Assembly: GCF_021287135.1 (NCBI RefSeq)
Contig: NZ_JAJTBB010000008.1
Span: 1-51,040, forward strand
Reading direction: 5' to 3'
Origin: Acidovorax sp.
Lineage (GTDB): Bacteria; Pseudomonadota; Gammaproteobacteria; Burkholderiales; Burkholderiaceae_C
Length of the DNA stretch: 51,040 bases
Under the pieces are notes generated by a model. It saw only the letters and a list, made by a program, of their open reading frames with translations. It did no database searches and was not told where the DNA came from. Both the position numbers and the translations under genes were made by a program. Below, in pieces: positions 26,628 through 34,667 of this stretch (position 1 is its first letter; each line of letters opens with the position of its first letter).

Positions 26628-26682
26628 TCAACCCCAGCGCCGCTGCGGGTGTGCAGGCTGATGCCCCCTTCTGAGATGGGTA

Positions 26683-26755
26683 AAAAATCAAGCCAAATCG
26701 GCCTCTAGCGCTTATCCATAAAGCGCTAGCAGCTATCAAAACAGTAGTAAAGGAA
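26683..26755 (+). repeat. Interspersed palindromic repeat, copy D
   Basis: The most complete copy: AAATCGGCCTCTAGCGCTTA, then CATAAAGCGCTAGCAGCTAT and CAAAACAGTAGTAAAGGA. Its right end supplies the AAAGGA sequence six bases before the ssuE ATG, so the element forms the leader and probable ribosome site of ssuE. Confidence 0.9.
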
Positions 26756-26759
26756 CGCT

Positions 26760-27350
26760 ATGTCCGCCTTGTTGATTGCCGGCAGCCCCTCCGAGCGCTC
26801 CCGCTCCGCCGCCTTGCTGGACGCCGTGGCCCAGCGCCTGCAAGTGCGCGGCGCCCTGGTGGACCGCATCCACATCCGCGACCTCTCGCCCCAGGCCCTG
26901 TTGCTGGCCGACTTTGGCCACCCCACGGTGGTGAACGCCATCGACCAGGTGGCCGACGCCAGCGTGCTGGTGGTGGCCACGCCCGTCTACAAGGCGGCGT
27001 ACAGCGGCGTGCTCAAGGTCTTCCTGGACCTGTTGCCGCAGACGGCTCTGAAGGGCAAGACGGTGCTGCCCCTGGCCACGGGCGGCAGCCCGCACCACAT
27101 GCTGGCGCTGGACTACGCGCTGCGCCCCGTGCTGCAGTCGCTGGGCGCCAAGAGCATCCTGCCGGGCATCTATGCCACCGATGCCCAGGTCACGCTGTCG
27201 CCCGAGGGCGGCTACCACCTGCAGGCCGACATTGCCGCGCGGCTGGACGACGCCGTCCATGTGCTGGTGACCGAGACCCTGCGCCCATCGCCCGCCCAGG
27301 CCACGCGCTTTGCGCCGGTGCCGTTCTCGCAGGTGCGATGTAGCGTCTGA
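26760..27350 (+). CDS. ssuE: NAD(P)H-dependent FMN reductase SsuE
   Basis: A 196-residue flavodoxin-like reductase of the SsuE/MsuE group that supplies FMNH2 to the SsuD monooxygenase. Visible features are the N-terminal phosphate loop LIAGSPSERSRSAALLDAV, ATPVYKAAYSGVLKVFLDLL (flavin-binding) and TGGSPHHMLALDYALRPVL. It is the first gene of ssuE-ssuA-ssuA2-ssuD-ssuC-ssuB-ssuF. Translation starts immediately after repeat copy D. A strong hairpin follows its stop codon. Confidence 0.93.
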   Translation: MSALLIAGSPSERSRSAALLDAVAQRLQVRGALVDRIHIRDLSPQALLLADFGHPTVVNAIDQVADASVLVVATPVYKAAYSGVLKVFLDLLPQTALKGKTVLPLATGGSPHHMLALDYALRPVLQSLGAKSILPGIYATDAQVTLSPEGGYHLQADIAARLDDAVHVLVTETLRPSPAQATRFAPVPFSQVRCSV

Positions 27351-27351
27351 C

Positions 27352-27385
27352 GGCATGGGCGCTGCGATCACGCAGCGCCCATGCC
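27352..27385 (+). terminator. Strong hairpin between ssuE and ssuA
   Basis: GGCATGGGCGCTGCG (27352-27366), loop ATCA, and CGCAGCGCCCATGCC (27371-27385) form a 15-base-pair perfect stem one base after the ssuE stop. A T-rich stretch (TTTTTGATTTTTTG) begins about 19 bases later. It could be a partial terminator or attenuator within the ssu operon, or a stabiliser that sets the ssuE:ssuA ratio. Confidence 0.6.
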
Positions 27386-27504
27386 CGCCTTCGTTCCCAT
27401 CCCTTTTTGATTTTTTGCTGCGCCGGGTGCGCGGGCAGGGCGGTGTGCCGCCTGCTGCCAGCCCATCGGACGCTCTTTCACCCTTTTGCCTCTGGAACCG
27501 CACC

Positions 27505-28470
27505 ATGAACGAACTTGCCCGTTTCTCCCTGCAGCGCCGCCAGCTGCTGGCCGCAGGCACCGCCGCCGCTGCCACCACCCTGGCACCCCAGGCCTGGGCC
27601 CAGGCGCCGGCCCGCGTGCTGCGCGTGGGTCACCAAAAAGGCTGGCTCTCCATCCTCAAGGGCCGCGGCACGCTGGAAAAGCGCCTGGCCCCGCTGGGCG
27701 TGAAAGTGACCTGGACCGAATTCAATGCCGGCCCCGTGCAGCTCGAAGCGCTGAACGTCGGCTCCATTGACTTTGGCGACGTGGGCGAGGCCCCGCCCAT
27801 CTTTGCCCAGGCCGCCGGCGCGCCGCTGGTCTATGCCGGCGCCACCGTGCCGCGCCCCGCGCTGGAGGCGGTGGTGGTGCCCAAGGATTCGCCCATCCGC
27901 AGCGTGGCGGACTTGAAGGGCAAGCGCGTGGCCTACAACAAGGGCTCCAACGTGCAGTACTTCCTGGTCAAGCTGCTGGAAAAGCAGGGCCTGAAATACG
28001 GCGACGTGCAGTCCGTCTTCCTGGCCCCGGCCGACGCGCGGGCGGCCTTTGAAAAAGGCGCGGTGGACGCCTGGATCATCTGGGACCCCTTCCTCGCCGC
28101 CGCGCAAAAGACGCTGGACGCCCGGCTGCTGGCCGACGCCACGGGCGTGGTGAACAACCGCGCCTACTACTTCACCTCGCGCGAGTTCGCCACCCGGAAC
28201 GCCGATGTGCTGCGTATCGCCATCGAAGAGGTCAACGCCATCGACACCTGGGCGTCCAGGAACAAGGACGCCGCCGCGGCCGAGCTGTCGGCCGTGCTGG
28301 GCCTGGACAAATCCATCACCGCGCTGTACCTGAACCGCGCCCGCTTCGGCACCGCGCCCGTCACCCGCGAGATCCTGGCCGAGCAGCAGGCGATTGCCGA
28401 CACGTTCTACGACCTCAAGCTCATCCCCAAGCCGCTCAACCTGCTGCACGCCGCGCCGGTGGATCTTTGA
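27505..28470 (+). CDS. ssuA: Aliphatic sulfonate-binding protein SsuA (first copy)
   Basis: 321 residues from MNELARFSLQRRQLLAAGTA, a Tat/Sec-like signal (RR followed by QLLAAGTAAAATTLAPQAWA). Periplasmic receptor of the SsuABC importer. Family blocks: RVGHQKGWLSILKGRGTLEK, VTWTEFNAGPVQLEALNVGS, DFGDVGEAPPIFAQAAGAPL, KGKRVAYNKGSNVQYFLVKL and DAWIIWDPFLAAAQ. A second, diverged receptor gene follows after 31 bases. Confidence 0.92.
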   Translation: MNELARFSLQRRQLLAAGTAAAATTLAPQAWAQAPARVLRVGHQKGWLSILKGRGTLEKRLAPLGVKVTWTEFNAGPVQLEALNVGSIDFGDVGEAPPIFAQAAGAPLVYAGATVPRPALEAVVVPKDSPIRSVADLKGKRVAYNKGSNVQYFLVKLLEKQGLKYGDVQSVFLAPADARAAFEKGAVDAWIIWDPFLAAAQKTLDARLLADATGVVNNRAYYFTSREFATRNADVLRIAIEEVNAIDTWASRNKDAAAAELSAVLGLDKSITALYLNRARFGTAPVTREILAEQQAIADTFYDLKLIPKPLNLLHAAPVDL

Positions 28471-28501
28471 GGCCCAGGTCCACGCATTGCAAGGAGTCAC
28501 C

Positions 28502-29518
28502 ATGGCCCACCTTCCCCTGAGCCCCGAGCGCCGCCGCGCGCTGCAGCTGCTGGGCGTCACCGCCTTTCACTGGGCGCTGGCCAGCCGCTATGCCCATGCG
28601 CAAAGTCCGGCCGCGCCCGGCCCCGAACAACTGCGCATCGGCTACCAGAAGTCCGCCGTCAACCTCGTCATCCTCAAGCAGCAGGGCGTGCTGGAAAAGC
28701 GCTTTCCCGGCACGCGGGTGAGCTGGCTGGAGTTTCCGGCCGGGCCGCAGCTGCTCGAAGCCTTGTCGGTCGGCAGCCTGGAGTTTGGCCTCACGGGCGA
28801 CTCGCCGCCCGTGTTTGCGCAGGCCGCCGACAAAGACCTGCTCTACGTGGGCGCCGAGCCGCCCAAGCCCGACAGCTCGGCCCTGCTGGTGCTGCAGGAT
28901 TCGCCCCTGCGCACCCTGGCCGACCTCAAGGGCCGCCGCATCGCCGTGCAAAAGGGCAGCAGCGCGCACTACCTGCTGGTGCGTGCCGTGGAGCGCGCCC
29001 GCCTGCAATGGACCGACATCCAGCCCGTGTACCTGGCCCCGGCCGATGCACGCGCCGCGTTCGAGCGCAAGAGCGTGGACGCCTGGGCCATCTGGGACCC
29101 GTTCTACGCGGCGACCGAGCTGGCCATTCAGCCCCGTGTGCTTGCAACCGGCCGTGACCTGGCCAGCAGCAACAACTCGTTCTACCTGGCGGCGCGCCCC
29201 TTCGTGCAGGCCCATCCCCAGGTGTTGCGCGTGCTGTTCGAGGAACTCAGCCGCGCCGACCGCCTGGCGCAAGAGGCGCGCAAGGACGCGATCAAGCTCA
29301 TTGCCGACTTCAGCGGGCTGGACGCGGGGGTGGTGAGCCTGTTCATCCAGCGCCGCCCCGCGTCGCCCGTGGGCCTGCTGAGCCACGACACCGTGGCCGA
29401 CCAGCAGCGCGTGGCCGATGCGTTTTTCAAGCTCGGCCTCATCCCCAAACCCGTGAACGTGGCCGACATCGTGTGGCGGCCGGCGGCTGCGCAGCTGGCG
29501 GCGGCGGCGCGGTCTTGA
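28502..29518 (+). CDS. Second sulfonate-binding receptor, SsuA paralogue
   Basis: 338 residues from MAHLPLSPERRRALQLLG with AAGGAG seven bases upstream. A signal region ends near SRYAHAQ. It aligns along its whole length with the preceding SsuA (IGYQKSAVNLVILKQQGVLE; FGLTGDSPPVFAQAADKDLL; DAWAIWDPFYAATELAIQPR), but is clearly diverged and has a longer C-terminal tail. Tandem receptors for one permease suggest a widened ligand range, for example different sulfonates or sulfate esters. It lies directly upstream of the ssuD gene, with a dispersed stem-loop repeat in the gap. Confidence 0.9.
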   Translation: MAHLPLSPERRRALQLLGVTAFHWALASRYAHAQSPAAPGPEQLRIGYQKSAVNLVILKQQGVLEKRFPGTRVSWLEFPAGPQLLEALSVGSLEFGLTGDSPPVFAQAADKDLLYVGAEPPKPDSSALLVLQDSPLRTLADLKGRRIAVQKGSSAHYLLVRAVERARLQWTDIQPVYLAPADARAAFERKSVDAWAIWDPFYAATELAIQPRVLATGRDLASSNNSFYLAARPFVQAHPQVLRVLFEELSRADRLAQEARKDAIKLIADFSGLDAGVVSLFIQRRPASPVGLLSHDTVADQQRVADAFFKLGLIPKPVNVADIVWRPAAAQLAAAARS

Positions 29519-29547
29519 GTGCGCTTTGACTCCGCCCCCCCTTCAAT

Positions 29548-29607
29548 CCGTTCACGCTGAGCCTGTCGAAGCGTCGCGCACGGCTTCGACAAGCTCAGCC
29601 CGAACGG
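29548..29607. repeat. Dispersed stem-loop repeat (GCTTCGACAAGCTCAG type)
   Basis: CCGTTCACGCTGAGCCTGTC GAAGC at left and GCTTCGACAAGCTCAGCCCG AACGG at right form a long imperfect hairpin. I know this element as a widely dispersed intergenic palindrome of proteobacteria. It lies between the second receptor gene and ssuD and may affect mRNA stability between them. Confidence 0.8.
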
Positions 29608-29659
29608 TCCGTTTCCACTTGGCCGCGGCCTTCATACCCACCCTTCGAGGCAATCACCC

Positions 29660-30838
29660 ATGAAAATTTTCTGGTTCATCCCCACCCACGGCGACAGCCG
29701 TTACCTCGGCACCGCCAAGGGCGCGCGCCAGCTCAACCACGACTACCTCAAGCAGGTGGCCGTGGCGGCCGACAGCCTGGGCTATGAAGGCGTGCTCATC
29801 CCCACCGGCCGCTCGTGCGAAGACCCGTGGGTGGTGGCGGCCAGCCTGCTGCCCGTCACGCGCAACCTCAAGTTCCTGGTGGCCGTGCGGCCCGGCCTGC
29901 ACCAGCCTGCGCTGGCCGCGCGCATGGCGGCCACGTTCGACCGGCTGTCGGGCGGGCGCCTGCTCATCAACCTGGTCACCGGCGGCGACCAGGCCGAGCT
30001 GGAGGGCGACGGCGTGTTTCTGGACCACGCCACGCGCTACGAACAATCGGCCGAGTTCATCCGCATCTGGCGCGAAATCCTCACGCGCAGCCACCGCGGC
30101 GAAAGCCTGGACTTTGAAGGCAAGCACCTGGCCGTGAAGGGCGCCAAGCTGCTCTTCCCGCCGGTGCAGCAGCCGCACCCGCCGGTGTACTTTGGCGGCT
30201 CGTCGCCCGCCGCGCACGACCTGGCGGCCGAGCAGGTGGAGGCCTACCTGACCTGGGGCGAACCGCCGGCCGAGGTGGCAAAGAAAGTCGCCGACGTGCG
30301 CGCCCGTGCCGCCAAGCATGGCCGCACCGTCAAGTTCGGCATCCGCCTGCACGTCATCGTGCGCGAGACGGATGAGCAGGCCTGGGCCGCCGCCGAAGAA
30401 CTCATCCGCCACGTCGATGACGACACCGTGGTGCGCGCCCAGGCCGTGTTTGCGCGCATGGACTCCGAGGGCCAGCGGCGCATGGCGGCCTTGCACAACC
30501 AAGGGGTCAAGCGCACCCGCAAGGACCTGGAAATCAGCCCCAACCTGTGGGCCGGTGTGGGCCTGGTGCGCGGCGGTGCGGGCACGGCCCTGGTGGGCGA
30601 CCCGCAGACCGTGGCCGCGCGCATCCAGGAATACGCCGCGCTGGGGCTGGACACCTTCGTGCTCTCGGGCTACCCGCACCTGGACGAGGCCTACCGCTTT
30701 GCCGAGCTGGTGTTCCCGCTGCTGCCCTTGCCGCTGCGCAACCAGCTCGCCAGCGGCAACCCCTTGTTCGGCAACCCGCTGGGTCCGTTTGGCGAAACCG
30801 TGGCCAACGATTTTGTGCCGCGTGCATCGCAGAGCTGA
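29660..30838 (+). CDS. ssuD: FMNH2-dependent alkanesulfonate monooxygenase
   Basis: 392 residues, bacterial luciferase-like fold. It cleaves C1-C14 alkanesulfonates to aldehydes and sulfite using FMNH2 from SsuE. Characteristic stretches are [75 protein letters not shown] and [20 protein letters not shown]. Length agrees with SsuD (about 380-390). Start has GAGG ten bases upstream. The sulfite product can be reduced by CysI encoded 8 kb away. Confidence 0.95.
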   Translation: MKIFWFIPTHGDSRYLGTAKGARQLNHDYLKQVAVAADSLGYEGVLIPTGRSCEDPWVVAASLLPVTRNLKFLVAVRPGLHQPALAARMAATFDRLSGGRLLINLVTGGDQAELEGDGVFLDHATRYEQSAEFIRIWREILTRSHRGESLDFEGKHLAVKGAKLLFPPVQQPHPPVYFGGSSPAAHDLAAEQVEAYLTWGEPPAEVAKKVADVRARAAKHGRTVKFGIRLHVIVRETDEQAWAAAEELIRHVDDDTVVRAQAVFARMDSEGQRRMAALHNQGVKRTRKDLEISPNLWAGVGLVRGGAGTALVGDPQTVAARIQEYAALGLDTFVLSGYPHLDEAYRFAELVFPLLPLPLRNQLASGNPLFGNPLGPFGETVANDFVPRASQS

Positions 30839-30868
30839 CCAGCTTGCATCTCCACCGGAAGCCATCCC

Positions 30869-31732
30869 ATGAACCAGACCGTTAGAGAACTTCAGATATC
30901 CCCGCTGGCCGACACGGTGGACCTGCCCATCGCAGGCCCTTGGGTGCCCGCATCCGTGGCGCGCCTCGCCCGGCAGATCGCGCAGCGCCTGCTGCCCTGG
31001 GCCGTGCCCATGGGGCTGGTCGTGCTGTGGCAGGTGGCGTCGTCGCAAGGCTGGCTCTCCACCCGCGTGCTGCCCGCGCCGCTGGACGTGGTGCGCGCTG
31101 CGTGGGCGCTGGCTGCGTCGGGCGAGCTGTGGACGCACGTCAAGGTCAGCGCCGGCCGGGCCTTGACCGGGCTGGCGATTGGCGGCGGCCTGGGGCTGCT
31201 GCTGGGCCTGCTCACCGGCTCCATCAAGCTGTTCGAGACGCTGCTGGACTCCACGCTGCAGATGGTGCGCAACATCCCGGCGCTGGCGCTGATCCCGCTG
31301 GTCATCCTGTGGTTCGGCATCGACGAGTCGGCCAAGCTGTTTCTCATCAGCGTGTCGGTGTTCTTCCCCATCTACCTCAACACCTTCCACGGCATCCGCA
31401 ACGTGGACCCGGGGCTGATCGAGATGGGCCGCACCTACGGCCTCGGCCGCTGGCAGCTGTACCGCCAGATCATCCTGCCCGGGGCGCTGTCCAGCATCCT
31501 GGTGGGCCTGCGGTTCTCGCTGGGGCTGATGTGGGTGATCCTGATCGTGGCCGAGACCATCTCGGCGCAGGCGGGCATCGGCTACCTCACGATGAATGCG
31601 CGCGAGTTTCTGCAGACCGACATCGTGCTGGTAGGCATCCTGCTGTACGCGCTGCTGGGCAAGCTGGCGGATGTTTTTGCGAAGGGCTTGGAGCGCTACT
31701 GGCTGCGCTGGCATCCTGGGTATCAAACGTGA
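30869..31732 (+). CDS. ssuC: Sulfonate ABC transporter permease SsuC
   Basis: A 287-residue inner-membrane permease with about six membrane segments. The cytoplasmic EAA-like loop is IEMGRTYGLGRWQLYRQIIL followed by PGALSSILVGLRFSLGLMW, and the LIPLVILWFGIDESAKLF segment is typical of the SsuC/TauC/NitT permeases. The N-terminal 40 residues are hydrophilic. It lies 30 bases after ssuD. The gap to ssuB is unusually long (198 bases) and is filled with repeat-derived sequence. Confidence 0.94.
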   Translation: MNQTVRELQISPLADTVDLPIAGPWVPASVARLARQIAQRLLPWAVPMGLVVLWQVASSQGWLSTRVLPAPLDVVRAAWALAASGELWTHVKVSAGRALTGLAIGGGLGLLLGLLTGSIKLFETLLDSTLQMVRNIPALALIPLVILWFGIDESAKLFLISVSVFFPIYLNTFHGIRNVDPGLIEMGRTYGLGRWQLYRQIILPGALSSILVGLRFSLGLMWVILIVAETISAQAGIGYLTMNAREFLQTDIVLVGILLYALLGKLADVFAKGLERYWLRWHPGYQT

Positions 31733-31884
31733 CACCCCCCTGAGGCGCTGCGCGCCTTCCCCCCCGCTCTCGCATCGCTGCGCGATGCGGGCAGGAGGAC
31801 GACGCCAGCGCGGCGGGGCGGCCCTTGCGCGGCGTCCCTCGCATGGGGTCGCGCCCAGTGCCGCCATCGCGCGCAATTACTCAC

Positions 31885-31936
31885 ATTTTTATAGCTGCTG
31901 GCGCTTGATGGATAAGCGCAGGAGGCCATTTTGACC
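31885..31936 (-). repeat. Interspersed palindromic repeat, copy E
   Basis: TTATAGCTGCTGGCGCTTGA, TGGATAAGCGCAGGAGGCCA, TTTTGA. The end of this copy provides AGGAGG (31920-31925) and the TTG start codon of ssuB. A fragment resembling the head of the second repeat family precedes it at about 31734-31769. Confidence 0.88.
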
Positions 31937-32743
31937 CATAAATCATCTCCACAAGCCCAGGGCGTGCGCCTGGAAGTGCACGGCGTGGACAAGCGCTACG
32001 GCGCGCGCGACGTGCTCAAGAAAACCGAGCTGGTGATCGAGCCCGGCGAGTTTGTCGCCATCGTGGGCCGCAGCGGCTGCGGCAAGAGCACGCTGCTGCG
32101 CCTGGTGGCGGGGCTGGAGCCGGCAACGGCCGGCGAGATCCGCATCGACGGCGCCAGCGTGGCGGGCCTGCAAAGCGGCAGCACCCGCATCATGTTCCAG
32201 GACGCGCGCCTCTTGCCCTGGAAGCGCGTGCTGGACAACGTGGCCCTGGGCCTGCCGCCCGCGCAGCGCGGTGCGGCGGCCGACGTGCTGGCGCGCGTGG
32301 GCCTGGGCGACCGCTTGGGCGAGTGGCCCGCACGCCTGTCCGGCGGCCAGCGCCAGCGCGTGGCCCTGGCACGCGCGCTGGTGCACAGCCCGCGCCTGCT
32401 GCTGCTCGATGAACCGCTGGGCGCGCTGGACGCGCTCACCCGCATCGAGATGCACCGCCTCATCGAAGGCCTGTGGCGCCAGTCGGGCTTCACCGCGCTG
32501 CTCGTCACCCACGACGTGCAGGAGGCCGTGGCCCTGGCCGACCGCGTGGTGCTGGTCGAAGACGGCCAGATCGCGCTGGACCAGCGCATCGCCCTGCCGC
32601 GCCCGCGCGCGCACGGCGATGCAGGCTTTGCGCAACTGGAGCAACGCATCCTCGACCGCGTGCTGCAAAAGCCCGGCGCCGAGCCGCAGCCCGAGCCCAC
32701 CTGGCCCGGCGTACCCGCGCACGGGCTGCGCTGGGCGGTGTAG
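31931..32743 (+). CDS. ssuB: Sulfonate ABC transporter ATPase SsuB
   Basis: A 270-residue ABC ATPase. Walker A is [20 protein letters not shown], the Q-loop is [17 protein letters not shown], the signature is [16 protein letters not shown] and Walker B is [15 protein letters not shown], with the switch His in [10 protein letters not shown]. It starts with TTG; AGGAGG is five bases upstream, and both elements derive from palindromic repeat copy E. No ATG start fits the conserved N-terminus ([20 protein letters not shown]). It energises SsuC import. Confidence 0.93.
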   Translation: MTHKSSPQAQGVRLEVHGVDKRYGARDVLKKTELVIEPGEFVAIVGRSGCGKSTLLRLVAGLEPATAGEIRIDGASVAGLQSGSTRIMFQDARLLPWKRVLDNVALGLPPAQRGAAADVLARVGLGDRLGEWPARLSGGQRQRVALARALVHSPRLLLLDEPLGALDALTRIEMHRLIEGLWRQSGFTALLVTHDVQEAVALADRVVLVEDGQIALDQRIALPRPRAHGDAGFAQLEQRILDRVLQKPGAEPQPEPTWPGVPAHGLRWAV

Positions 32744-32752
32744 GCGGTATGC

Positions 32753-32873
32753 ACCCCCTGAGTCGCTTCGCGCCTTCCCCCTCTCCTGCGGGAGGGGGGC
32801 GCCACCGGTGGCCTGGCAAAGCCAGTTCCACGGTGGCCCTGGCGGGGAGCGCGCCGCTTTCGGGCGCTGCCAC
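32753..32873 (+). repeat. Second dispersed repeat family, copy 2
   Basis: CCCCCTGAGTCGCTTCGCGC, GGCGCCACCGGTGGCCTGGC, AAAGCCAGTTCCACGGTGGC, then a GC-rich dyad ending TTTCGGGCGCTGCC. Nearly the same as the minus-strand reading of 16052-16161. It lies in the ssuB-ssuF gap. Confidence 0.8.
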
Positions 32874-32934
32874 GCGTTGCTAGCGTCCTGAATTCCTCTT
32901 TATTTTTTCAACGGACTTTTCAAGGAGAACCCTC

Positions 32935-33150
32935 ATGTCCATCCAAGCCATCAACGTTCGCAACCAGTTCAAGGGCAAAGTGCGCGAGATCATCCGCGGC
33001 GACGTCGTCTCCGAGGTCGATGTCGAGACCCCCTGGGGCATCGTCACTTCCGTCATCACCACCCGCTCGGTGGACGACCTGGGCCTGGTCGTGGGCTCCG
33101 ATGTGGTCGCGCTGATCAAGTCCACGGAGGTGTCGATCGCCAAGCTGTGA
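32935..33150 (+). CDS. ssuF: Single-domain Mop/TOBE protein, SsuF-like
   Basis: A 71-residue molbindin-type protein (SIQAINVRNQFKGKVREIIR; SEVDVETPWGIVTSVITTRS; LVVGSDVVALIKSTEVSIAK), one Mop domain with no signal peptide. Such domains oligomerise and bind oxyanions such as molybdate. In Pseudomonas, ssuF at the end of ssuEADCBF encodes a molybdopterin-binding-type protein needed for growth on some sulfonates, and position and size agree here. AAGGAG lies 11 bases upstream of the ATG. Last gene of the ssu operon. Confidence 0.9.
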   Translation: MSIQAINVRNQFKGKVREIIRGDVVSEVDVETPWGIVTSVITTRSVDDLGLVVGSDVVALIKSTEVSIAKL

Positions 33151-33175
33151 GGGCGGGCGAGGGCCCCATGCCGCC

Positions 33176-33204
33176 CAGCGCTGAAAAAAAGCGCTGGCGG
33201 CCAT
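33176..33204. repeat. Interspersed palindromic repeat, copy F (truncated)
   Basis: CCAGCGCTGAAAAAAAGCGC TGGCGGCCATG keeps only the central stem and one flank of the family. It follows ssuF by 25 bases and its CCAGCGCT/AGCGCTGG stem could act as the operon end hairpin. Confidence 0.6.
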
Positions 33205-33382
33205 GAACAGTGGAGCAAGCCAGCGGCCCTGGGGTGCGCGCTGCCGCGACCGGGGGCGCCGTGGCGCCTGGCCCGGGCGCTGCGCCTGGACGCGGGGGGC
33301 CGGGGAACCGGCTTCAGTTTGTTCCCTTAATGGGGAACGGGTCTTATGGTCACGCGCGCCCCGGCGGCGCTAGGCTTGCGGC

Positions 33383-34579
33383 ATGCCGAAGAAAAACCAC
33401 GCGTTGGATGCCTCTGCGCTCACCCTGGTCGACACGTGCTGCGAGGCCTCGCTCGCGTTGCTCGAGAGCAACCTTACGCCGCACGGCATCCTGGCCGCCA
33501 GCCGCACTCCGCAGGCGGTGGCGCGCCGCTACACCCGCATCTTCGGGCGCGACGCGGCCATCTGCGTGATGGCCATGTGCGGCAGCGGCGTGCCGGCGCT
33601 GGAAGAGGGCGCCGTGGCCAGCCTGGACGCGCTGGCCGCGCAGCAGGCCCCCAACGGCCAGATTCCCAAGTATGTGGACCCGGAAGGGCGCGATGCCGAC
33701 TTTTGGTACCTGGGCTGCATCGACGCCACGCTGTGGTGGCTGATCGCGGTGGACCACGTGCGCCGCCACGGCAAGGTGGGCAGCGACCGCTGGGCTGACG
33801 GCGTGGCGCGCGCTCTGGCGTGGCTGCTGGCCCAGGAGCACCAGCGCTTTCGGCTGCTGCAGCAGAACGAGGCCAGCGACTGGGCGGACATCATGCCGCG
33901 CTCGGGTTACGTGCTGTACACCAACGCGCTGTGGTACGACGTCAAGCGCCGTTTTGCCCTGGAGCACGCGCAGGACACGCACCACCACTTCAACCACCTG
34001 TTCAACCCCTTTCAGCGCGACCTGCACCAGTACCACCGCGCGCGGCTGCTGCAGCACTACGCGCGCCGGGGGCGCAACGACCGGGGGCTGTACCTGAGCT
34101 TTGTGAACCTGGCCGTGGCCGGGCACGAAGGGGACGTGTTCGGCAATCTGCTGGCCATCCAGTGCGGGTTGGCCGACGAGGCCATGGCGCACAGCATCGT
34201 GCACACCGTGCTGGCGGCCCACGCCAGCGATCCCTATCCCGTGCGTGTAGTGCTGCACCCCCTGTCGCAGGACGACCCGCAGTGGCGGCCCTACATGGGC
34301 CGGCACCGGCAGAACCTGATGTACCAGTACCACAACGGCGGCATCTGGCCCTTTGTGGGCGGATTCTGGGTGATGGCGCTGGCCAAGCTGGGGCTGCGCA
34401 ACAAGGGCTGGACCGAACTGGCCCGGCTGGCCGAGTTGAACGCGCTGGGCGACTGGCGGTTTACCGAGTGGTTCCACGGCCGCTCGTTGCAGCCGGGCGG
34501 CATGGCCGGCCAGAGCTGGAACGCGGCCACCTTTTTGCTGGCGCGCCGGGCGCTGCAAGGGCAGTGGACGGCTTGGTAG
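33383..34579 (+). CDS. Six-hairpin glycosidase-like protein
   Basis: A 398-residue soluble protein with no signal peptide. Repeated aromatic helix motifs recall GH15/GH63/GH100-type (alpha/alpha)6-barrel enzymes: YTRIFGRDAAICVMAMCGSG, NGQIPKYVDPEGRDADFWYL, QNEASDWADIMPRSGYVLYT, NALWYDVKRRF and YHNGGIWPFVGGFWVMALAK. The acidic residues in GRDA and DWAD are candidates for catalysis. The nearest functional labels would be amylo-alpha-1,6-glucosidase-like or alkaline invertase-like, but I cannot choose. It stands alone between ssuF and a lipoprotein gene, and a link to sulfur metabolism is not apparent. Confidence 0.6.
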   Translation: MPKKNHALDASALTLVDTCCEASLALLESNLTPHGILAASRTPQAVARRYTRIFGRDAAICVMAMCGSGVPALEEGAVASLDALAAQQAPNGQIPKYVDPEGRDADFWYLGCIDATLWWLIAVDHVRRHGKVGSDRWADGVARALAWLLAQEHQRFRLLQQNEASDWADIMPRSGYVLYTNALWYDVKRRFALEHAQDTHHHFNHLFNPFQRDLHQYHRARLLQHYARRGRNDRGLYLSFVNLAVAGHEGDVFGNLLAIQCGLADEAMAHSIVHTVLAAHASDPYPVRVVLHPLSQDDPQWRPYMGRHRQNLMYQYHNGGIWPFVGGFWVMALAKLGLRNKGWTELARLAELNALGDWRFTEWFHGRSLQPGGMAGQSWNAATFLLARRALQGQWTAW

Positions 34580-34587
34580 ATTTGGGG

Positions 34588-34644
34588 CAAAAAGTGCCTC
34601 TGGCGATTGTCTGGCAAGCGCGAGCAGCTATCAATAGCAGAGCG
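34588..34644 (+). repeat. Interspersed palindromic repeat, copy G (diverged)
   Basis: AAAAAGTGCCTCTGGCGATT, then GCAAGCGCGAGCAGCTATCA, ATAGCAGAGC. The stem is damaged but both flanks are recognisable. It lies between the convergent glycosidase-like and lipoprotein genes. Confidence 0.7.
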
Positions 34645-34667
34645 TTCGAGCCCGCTGCCCCTGCGCG

